DNA of 11,892 nucleotides from Sabulitectum sp036743055 (GTDB lineage: Bacteria; Fermentibacterota; Fermentibacteria; Fermentibacterales; JCC-6). Below are positions 7,691-11,892 of this stretch, piece after piece; position 1 is the first letter of the stretch, and every line of letters starts with the position of its first letter. Position numbers and translations under genes: made by a program. The notes under the pieces were generated by a model. That model did no database searches and was not told where the DNA came from. It was given only the letters and a program-made list of their open reading frames with translations. The DNA lies in assembly GCA_036743055.1 (NCBI GenBank), contig DAINQE010000062.1:1-11892 (forward strand), in the 5' to 3' direction.

Positions 7691-9843
7691 TCCCCGGTCC
7701 ATTCTAGTCTCTCAGGATCGTCCTCCAGGAGTTCCCTCCATGCTTCGTCGGTGAGCCTGTCGCCCATGGGCCAGGTGAATTCGTAGTAGCTCAGCACAGG
7801 CCCCACCGCGGCTTCAACTACGCCGTCGGCCCTGCGGTAGATCACCACGCAGTTATCGAGATTGCCGCTTGCCACCTCCAGAACACTGCCGGTGTTCTGG
7901 TCGGTGTGAACATCGGCTATCAGGGAGGTCTCAAGGCCTTCGGTGGTGTCGCCGCCCCAGGATATTGCGCTCTCCAGGTATGAGGCAAACCCCTTCAGGA
8001 AGTCCGCGTCGTCTTCCGTGAGGAGGCCTCCCTCGAGTTCCCTCTCGGCGATGTCCTGCAGCCTTTCCAGCAGGCTTTCGGCGCTTTCGAACCTTCTGGC
8101 GATGTCCCCCTCCAGGAGATCGTAGTGTTCCAGGCCGTTCCTGGCCATTCCCAGGGTGGCCCTGAGTTCCGCGTAGACCTCAGGCACAGGCTCCACGAAC
8201 CCCGCGGAGGGAACAGGCTCCTCCTCCATGGGAGGAGCGCACCCTGCAAGGGCGGTGTAGCTCTGCTTGGCGTAGAGTATGGTGTCGTGCCTGAGCATGG
8301 CCCAGGAGGCCAGGAAGGTGGAAAGGGTGCACCTGTTCCACCCGTCGGTCTGCATGAAGTCCGGGTATCCCGCGCCCCTGGGAGCCGCCAGCAGCCTCAG
8401 GGAATGGAGCCAGCACATGTAGAGGGTTGCGTGCCAGTCATCCATGGAGTAGCCGTCTATCATGGCCTGCATGGACACCAGGGTGTCCGGGTAGTGGAGA
8501 TGGGTCGTGGTGCCGTTCTCCTGGATTATCTCCAGGGCGGCCTGGCACCTGAAGGCCGCGGCAACGTCCAGCCCCGATGGCATGAACCTCTCCTCGCCCC
8601 GGTCGTTCCTGCCCACCGACGGGAACACCATGTTTCCCAGCATGTGGCTGTCCGGTGTGTACCTCTGGCCCAGGAAACGGAAACCGGTGGTCTTTCCCAG
8701 GAGGCCTGCAAAGTCCTCCGGATCGAAGTCCCCTGCCTGGTCGGGCATTACAGCCGAGGCTCCTGTGCCGCTGTATATGGACGGTCCCCGGAAGTTCTCC
8801 ACGATGTATGCCAGGAATGAGCCCCTGAAGCCGTCGGTGGAGAGAAGGGAAGAGTCGAAGCTCTCGCCGGCGGTCTCCGCGGCGGCCCTCTGATACTCCA
8901 TCACGGAAAGGTCGTCTGCGAAACCGGCGAAGAAGGCGGTTATCTCATAGATCCTTCTCCATTTACCGATGAGAGGGTCACCCTCTTCATCGGTGAGGGT
9001 GTTAAGGTCGCTGACCATGAGCAGGGCAGTGGTGGTCAGCCGCTCAGCATCTTCCGCCGAGACAAGGAACTCCTCCTGTGGTCCCCAGGGCGAGCCTCCC
9101 TTCAGAGGGAAGGTCAGCCTGCCCAGGTACATCATTGCCATGAAGTAATTCTCCAGCTCCTCGCTGGCGGTGTAGTGACCACGGGGAACGTACTGGGAGT
9201 AGTCTTCCTCGTAGCCGAACACAGGGCTTTCCGCGAACCCCTGGTGAGCCTCCATCAGCGCCACCTCGGCTTCCACGTTTTCGCTTATCCTTTGATCAGG
9301 GCTGAAGCCCCCGTCCAGCCAGGCGAGGGGAACGGCGAAGAACGCCGCTCCGGTAAGGTCATCCCTGGCCAGGCTGCTTTCGTAGAGCGCCGTGCAGACA
9401 ATGACCAGGTCGCCGTAGAGGTGGTCGGTCTCCACCTGCTGCAGGATCTGGTCGAAGAAGACGTGCAGAAGGTGAAGGGGAATGCCGCTGGAGACATAAA
9501 CAGGAAGACCTGTGTCCTCCAGGCGCTGGAACGCTGTCACGGGGTTGTCGGTGGGTCTGCCTGCGGGCAGCACCACGAAGCCGTTCCTCGATAGTGGTTC
9601 CGGAAGCTCGGAGAGACCGTTGTAGAACAGGGCCTCACGGATGTTGATCACCTTGGAAGGGTCCACGGGCAGACCCATTTCCATCATGTCCGGCGAAAAG
9701 GACCACTCCACCGGCTCGTAGAACCTTGCGAAAGAGTTCTCCATGGTCCCCTCCAGCGGGCAGCTAAGGACCTCGGCGGTTCCCCCGGAGGAACAGCCGC
9801 CCAGGGTGAAGAGCGACAGCACAAGCATCCACATCGTTCTCAT
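7663..9843 (-). CDS. DUF3160 family lipoprotein
   Basis: The product is 726 residues. The ATG at 9843 follows an AAGGAAGGAAG purine tract that is a good ribosome binding site. The N-terminus has a hydrophobic core and lipobox LGGC with lipidated Cys17, then SSGG, so the protein is a lipoprotein of the inner or outer membrane facing outward. Family signatures of DUF3160 are clear: the PVYVSSGIPLHLLHVFF block at 114-130, YVPRGHYTASEELENYFMAM at 218-237, ILYAKQSYTA in the middle, and ADVHTD at about 643-648 followed by GPVLSYYEF at 681-689. These span nearly the whole chain, and the length is as expected for the family. The function of DUF3160 is not established, and no catalytic motif can be named with confidence. 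It is a single gene, divergent from the MazG-like gene across a 110-bp intergenic region. Its 3' end runs 28 bp into the convergent membrane protein gene. Confidence 0.92.
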   Translation of the reverse strand: MRTMWMLVLSLFTLGGCSSGGTAEVLSCPLEGTMENSFARFYEPVEWSFSPDMMEMGLPVDPSKVINIREALFYNGLSELPEPLSRNGFVVLPAGRPTDNPVTAFQRLEDTGLPVYVSSGIPLHLLHVFFDQILQQVETDHLYGDLVIVCTALYESSLARDDLTGAAFFAVPLAWLDGGFSPDQRISENVEAEVALMEAHQGFAESPVFGYEEDYSQYVPRGHYTASEELENYFMAMMYLGRLTFPLKGGSPWGPQEEFLVSAEDAERLTTTALLMVSDLNTLTDEEGDPLIGKWRRIYEITAFFAGFADDLSVMEYQRAAAETAGESFDSSLLSTDGFRGSFLAYIVENFRGPSIYSGTGASAVMPDQAGDFDPEDFAGLLGKTTGFRFLGQRYTPDSHMLGNMVFPSVGRNDRGEERFMPSGLDVAAAFRCQAALEIIQENGTTTHLHYPDTLVSMQAMIDGYSMDDWHATLYMCWLHSLRLLAAPRGAGYPDFMQTDGWNRCTLSTFLASWAMLRHDTILYAKQSYTALAGCAPPMEEEPVPSAGFVEPVPEVYAELRATLGMARNGLEHYDLLEGDIARRFESAESLLERLQDIAERELEGGLLTEDDADFLKGFASYLESAISWGGDTTEGLETSLIADVHTDQNTGSVLEVASGNLDNCVVIYRRADGVVEAAVGPVLSYYEFTWPMGDRLTDEAWRELLEDDPERLEWTGDYLVLPSAP

Positions 9844-9953
9844 ATCGGTACTTCCTTCCTTTTACCGGTGATGTTTCATTCTAACGGATATGGTACAAAC
9901 CGGCCAGCTGTCTATTCCCCTGGAGGCTCACGGCGGTTATTATGGAGTGAACG
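9844..9953. promoter_or_regulatory. Divergent intergenic region between DUF3160 and MazG-like genes
   Basis: The 110-bp region holds TTATTATGG at 9937-9945, the reverse complement of the CCATAATAA found in the other divergent promoter. Rightward it offers TATTAT (9938-9943) close to the MazG start; leftward it offers CATAAT (9944-9939). A second leftward -10 candidate is TAGAAT (9883-9878), about 28 nt of leader before the DUF3160 ATG. No convincing -35 goes with any of these. GGAG at 9944-9947 is the ribosome binding site for the ATG at 9954. Confidence 0.35.
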
Positions 9954-10331
9954 ATGGGAGGGTCCATGCACGATGAACTGCTTGAGAGAATACGGGAGTT
10001 CAACAGCGAGAGGGACTGGGGGAAGTACCATTCCCCCAAGAATCTGGCAATGTCGGTGCTTATCGAGTCGGCGGAGCTGGCCGAGATATTCCAGTGGTGC
10101 ACCGAGGAGGAGAGCTGGAGTCCCTCGGAGGGGGAGATAGAGCATGCGGGAGAAGAGATAGCGGATGTTCTGATCTATCTGCTCAATCTTTCTGACAAGC
10201 TGGGAATAGATCCGTTCAAAGCTGCATTCCGGAAGCTGGAGATCAACCGGCGGAAGTACCCCGCGGATATCTCCAGGGGAAGCAGCCTGAAGTACAGCGA
10301 GCTTGGGAGGAATGAAGATGATCGAGATTAG
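9954..10331 (+). CDS. MazG/dCTPase-like nucleotide pyrophosphohydrolase
   Basis: The product is 125 residues, all alpha-helical in character. It matches the small all-alpha NTP pyrophosphohydrolases of the MazG-like/DCTPP1 group. The lead motif ERDW (19-22), then H26-x-P28-x-N30-L, precedes E38-xx-E41. FQW (46-48) follows, and then E68-xx-D71 in GEEIADVLIYLL. This is the E-xx-E ... E-xx-D set that holds the Mg ions hydrolysing a (d)NTP to (d)NMP plus pyrophosphate. The N-terminal ERDW/H-x-P and FQW segments favour a dCTP-pyrophosphatase-like substrate pocket, by analogy with DCTPP1 relatives. It acts in the cytoplasm in nucleotide-pool cleaning. The start at 9954 has GGAG 6 nt upstream; an alternative ATG at 9966 would have GGGAGG only 3 nt away. 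Its last 14 bp overlap the next gene, indicating translational coupling. All metal ligands are present. Confidence 0.9.
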   Translation: MGGSMHDELLERIREFNSERDWGKYHSPKNLAMSVLIESAELAEIFQWCTEEESWSPSEGEIEHAGEEIADVLIYLLNLSDKLGIDPFKAAFRKLEINRRKYPADISRGSSLKYSELGRNEDDRD

Positions 10332-10824
10332 CTGGGTGGTTCCCTCATTCATAATGGTCTTCGCGTCCATGTTCCCGGGGATGGCTGACGCTGTGCTGGC
10401 CCGGCACGTTTCACCGGAGGCTCACCTGGAGTCGGTGGAGAGCCCCGGGGCTTACGGGGCTTCCCAGGCGGTGTTCTCAGCCCTTCTAAGACTCTACGAA
10501 ATGGGCGGGGAGGACATGATCGTCGTGGGCGTGAGGCGTATCGAGGCTCCGCTTTCCGGCTACCTTATAGACGCCACCGGCAGGCTCGCCATGGACTGCG
10601 TCGGGTACACCGTGTTCAGGGTGGGGATCAGGGACGATATGGAAGACCCGGACTATGCCGGGGAGGAGTTCGTCTTCCTGGCCAGCGGCAGGGACTGTGA
10701 CGGAAACACCATCATCTTCCCGCCATTCCTGGAGGACGGCGGTTTCGTTCCGGAGCACGAGTATCTGGGAGAGCTGGAAGAGTTCCTGGGGATCGGGGGC
10801 CCCGGCGGTGCCGGAACCCCCTGA
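10318..10824 (+). CDS. Small protein of unknown function, possibly exported
   Basis: From the ATG at 10318 the product is 168 residues. The choice rests on GGAGG at 10306-10310, which is 7 nt from this ATG but only 1 nt from the ATG at 10312; an upstream TTG at 10303 overlaps the ribosome binding site itself. The N-terminus has a hydrophobic stretch (about 6-20) ending MADA25, a possible signal peptidase site, but it begins with an acidic residue and has no basic n-region, so export is uncertain. The body is acidic, with two Cys (94 and 127), a DCVGYTVFRVGI segment and a C-terminal GGPGGAGTP tail encoded by a G/C hairpin. I do not recognise a family. It overlaps the MazG-like gene by 14 bp and should be translated from the same mRNA; a functional link between the two is not obvious. 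Confidence 0.75.
   Translation: MIEISWVVPSFIMVFASMFPGMADAVLARHVSPEAHLESVESPGAYGASQAVFSALLRLYEMGGEDMIVVGVRRIEAPLSGYLIDATGRLAMDCVGYTVFRVGIRDDMEDPDYAGEEFVFLASGRDCDGNTIIFPPFLEDGGFVPEHEYLGELEEFLGIGGPGGAGTP
10795..10821. terminator. GC-rich hairpin at the convergent gene ends (possible factor-assisted terminator)
   Basis: GGGGG (10795-10799) pairs with CCCCC (10817-10821), and inside it CCGGC (10802-10806) pairs with GCCGG (10810-10814), with a CC/AA internal mismatch and a GGT loop. It lies in the last codons of the upstream gene, directly before its TGA, and 11 bp from the stop of the convergent propeller gene. Neither strand has a T-run, so intrinsic termination is not assured; it may act as an mRNA 3'-end stabiliser for both transcripts. 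Confidence 0.4.
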
Positions 10825-10832
10825 AATGATAC

Positions 10833-11612
10833 CTAGAATGTAGCCTTGATCCCGCCCCAGGTGTTCCTGGTGAGGGAAGAAACGTTGAGGTTTATCCTGT
10901 AGATCTCGTCGGTGTCCATGTTGCTGGCCCACAGGTAGCCCTCGTCGTCGATGGTGAGTCCATGGGCTGCTGGTATAACCGATGAATCGATGGATTCCAC
11001 AAGTGTGCCGTTGCCGTCGTAGGCCCTTACGGGATACTGGGCATCGTTGCAGGCGTACCACCATTTGCCGTCGCCGTAGGCGATGTCGTAGAAGTCGATG
11101 CCAAGTTCCACCATGAACTCGGGGCCTGTCTGAATGGAGCCCGAGTAGTTGTAGATCTCAAGGCATTCCTTCATTGTCTGAGCATCCACACCTGCGCCGT
11201 AGATCTTGCTGTTTCCAGTTGCGAGACCGGTAACCTCCCGGTCGAGATCGCTTCCTCAACAGTCCAGGGAGAACATCCCCGAATAGACTCCGGCTGAGGT
11301 GTACTTGTAGCAGTAGGCCAGTGTGATGTCTGGAGTGGTGCCGCAGGCAATGTAGAGTGTGTTATTGGCGAAGGTGCAGCCGGTGGGCACCCTTGTGGTG
11401 TTCTCAATGTACCAGCTGTTGATCACCGCTCCGGTCTGTGGATCGACCTCGTAGGCGTACTCGGTGGTGCCGTCCACCGCCCACAGCGATCCGTTCCCGA
11501 AGCCGAGACCGGAGATGTTCGTATCCGGGGCGTCGATGGTGGAGACCACCTGATAGTCGGCGAAGGCCGCCCCGGCAAGAACCAGCAGGGCCATTACAGC
11601 AATTCTTTTCAT
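10833..11612 (-). CDS. Secreted beta-propeller protein interrupted by one in-frame TGA (candidate selenoprotein or nonsense allele)
   Basis: The frame starts at the ATG at 11612, with AAGGGAG ending 4 nt upstream. It encodes a signal peptide (MKRIAVMALL, cleavage near GAAFA18|D) and continues to a TAG at 10835-10833: 259 codons, with codon 119 being TGA (11258-11256). Both halves are in the same frame, so this is not a frameshift. Propeller-blade-like repeats run through both: ISGLGFGNGSLWAVD...YEVDPQTG; TGCTFANNTLYIAC; VTGLATGNSKIYGAG; FYDIAYGDGKWWYACND; and GLTIDDEGYLWASNMDTDEIYRI. The blade that contains the TGA continues after it, so the downstream part belongs to the same protein. The residue before the TGA is Cys118. 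A hairpin lies 12 nt downstream. Other genes here end with TGA, so a changed genetic code is excluded. The protein is periplasmic or extracellular; ligand unknown. Read-through as selenocysteine, a real nonsense mutation, or a one-base assembly error all fit. Confidence 0.82.
11221..11251 (-). other. SECIS-like hairpin downstream of the in-frame TGA
   Basis: On the mRNA, GACCGG (11243-11238) pairs with CCGGTC (11230-11225) around a 7-nt loop GAGGTTA. Below it a 4-nt 5' bulge (TCTC) is followed by GCGA/TCGC (11251-11248 with 11224-11221). The loop begins 18 nt after the TGA, within the roughly 16-37 nt known for bacterial SECIS elements, and its first base is G. It contains AGGU, as the E. coli fdhF SECIS loop does. 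The single bulged U of fdhF is replaced by the larger bulge. It may be a chance coding-sequence hairpin. Confidence 0.35.
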
Positions 11613-11634
11613 GAAACTCCCTTCGGTTTCAATT

Positions 11635-11663
11635 TCAATAATCGGGCATCTTGTTGAAGTCAA
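11635..11663 (-). promoter_or_regulatory. Predicted promoter of the beta-propeller gene
   Basis: On the minus strand TTGACT (11663-11658, five of six to -35) is followed after 17 bp by TATTGA (11640-11635, TAT conserved). The start would be near 11628, giving a leader of about 16 nt that holds the ribosome binding site. The -35 is good and the -10 is weak. Confidence 0.45.
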
Positions 11664-11702
11664 CGGCATTGCATCTGGGCGAACTGTACCTTGGATACGT
11701 TC

Positions 11703-11732
11703 TTGATGAAAAGAGCACTTTGCGGTTATGAT
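11703..11732 (+). promoter_or_regulatory. Predicted promoter of the secreted-protein gene at the window end
   Basis: TTGATG (11703-11708, four of six) and TATGAT (11727-11732, five of six) are 18 bp apart. The start would be near 11739, about 49 nt before the ATG at 11788. A small GGTG-GAAT-CACC hairpin (11746-11757) lies in the leader. This is one of the two divergent promoters in the 175-bp gap. Confidence 0.5.
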
Positions 11733-11787
11733 AGACCCGGCAAGGGGTGGAATCACCGTTGAACAGAAACACCAAGGGGGAGAAAAA

Positions 11788-11892
11788 ATGAGATCACTGC
11801 TACTCGTTCTCGCCGCGGCGGCATTCACCGCGGCATCTGCCGATGTCACGGCCACATGCGGCTGGGAGGGCTCCGACACCATTCTCGGCTCT
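11788..11892 (+). CDS. Secreted protein of unknown function, 3' end cut by the window
   Basis: Only the first 35 codons are present. The ATG at 11788 follows GGGGGAG (11776-11782) by 5 nt, a strong ribosome binding site. The N-terminus (MRSLLLVLAAAAFTAASA, then DVTAT) is a textbook signal peptide with cleavage after ASA18. The start of the mature chain, TATCGWEGSDTILGS, resembles the beginning of extracellular proteins in this kind of genome, but too little is visible to name a family. It is divergent from the propeller gene, with its own predicted promoter. Confidence 0.8.
   Translation, partial: MRSLLLVLAAAAFTAASADVTATCGWEGSDTILGS

Noticed and set aside
8125..8820. Open frame of 231 codons on the plus strand
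   Set aside because: It lies opposite the DUF3160 gene, whose family motifs run through this stretch. Its translation is low-complexity Gly/Arg/His-rich, typical of an antisense shadow in GC-rich DNA.
10486..11064. Minus-strand frame of 192 codons bridging two genes
   Set aside because: It crosses the convergent ends of two better supported genes in other frames and shows no domain, signal peptide or ribosome binding site.
10833..11189. Independent gene starting at GTG 11189
   Set aside because: The upstream codons between the TGA and 11189 in the same frame already encode propeller sequence (VTGLATGNSKIYGAG), so this is the second half of the interrupted gene, not a separate start.
11256..11258. 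UGA reassigned to Trp or Gly (alternative genetic code)
   Set aside because: Several intact genes here (ending at 455, 1191, 1755, 7663 and 10824) use TGA as their normal stop at sensible positions, and Trp is encoded by TGG throughout.
11613..11882. Extension of the beta-propeller frame upstream to about 11882
   Set aside because: The ATG at 11612 has a good ribosome binding site, a signal peptide directly after it and a promoter upstream. The extension would also overlap the start of the divergent secreted-protein gene.

Overview
The window is ordinary bacterial chromosome of moderately high G+C. It carries nine protein genes, eight of them with both ends inside the window or nearly so. 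No RNA gene, IS element, CRISPR array or phage signature is visible. The content points to an uncultured Gram-negative lineage of the FCB type (Fermentibacteria, Eisenbacteria and Latescibacteria-like groups are the style). The reasons are a giant gingipain-like (C25) secreted protease with FG-GAP repeats and a C-terminal T9SS/FlgD-like sorting domain, a DUF3160 lipoprotein, a secreted beta-propeller protein, and many exported proteins of unknown role. This placement is inference from gene style; no marker gene is present.

Layout. (1) 1-1191, + strand: the 3' part of a four-helix membrane protein, followed 7 nt later by a gluzincin-type peptidase MA-like protein. (2) 1194-1753, + strand: a promoter region full of TTGCC/GGCAA inverted repeats, then a small cysteine-rich lipoprotein with a duplicated CxCxxCP module (DUF2769-like) and an intrinsic terminator. 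(3) 1755-6848, - strand: the ~1,700-residue C25 protease. (4) 6896-7690, + strand: a multipass membrane protein divergent from the protease, whose 3' end overlaps the next gene by 28 bp. (5) 7663-9843, - strand: the DUF3160 lipoprotein. (6) 9954-10824, + strand: a MazG/dCTPase-like nucleotide pyrophosphohydrolase overlapping by 14 bp a small, possibly exported protein. (7) 10833-11612, - strand: a secreted beta-propeller protein whose reading frame is interrupted by one in-frame TGA. (8) 11788-end, + strand: the start of another secreted protein.

How it fits together. Most products carry export signals, so the region is mainly envelope and extracellular functions: proteolysis (C25, peptidase MA-like), lipoproteins, a propeller, and membrane proteins. 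The MazG-like enzyme is the one clear cytoplasmic housekeeping function. Genes are mostly single or paired units with alternating strand, not one operon. Two divergent intergenic regions share the 9-mer CCATAATAA, which can serve as a -10 element in both directions.

Most interesting points. The propeller gene has an in-frame UGA after a Cys codon. It is followed, at the distance expected of a bacterial SECIS, by a stable hairpin with an AGGU-containing loop. It is either a candidate new selenoprotein or a nonsense mutation/assembly error; the sequence alone cannot decide. Second are the shared symmetric -10 elements of the two divergent promoters, one of which implies a leaderless protease mRNA. 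Third is the nested inverted-repeat promoter ahead of the cysteine-rich lipoprotein. I do not see a defence system, mobile element or other large novel multi-gene system here.
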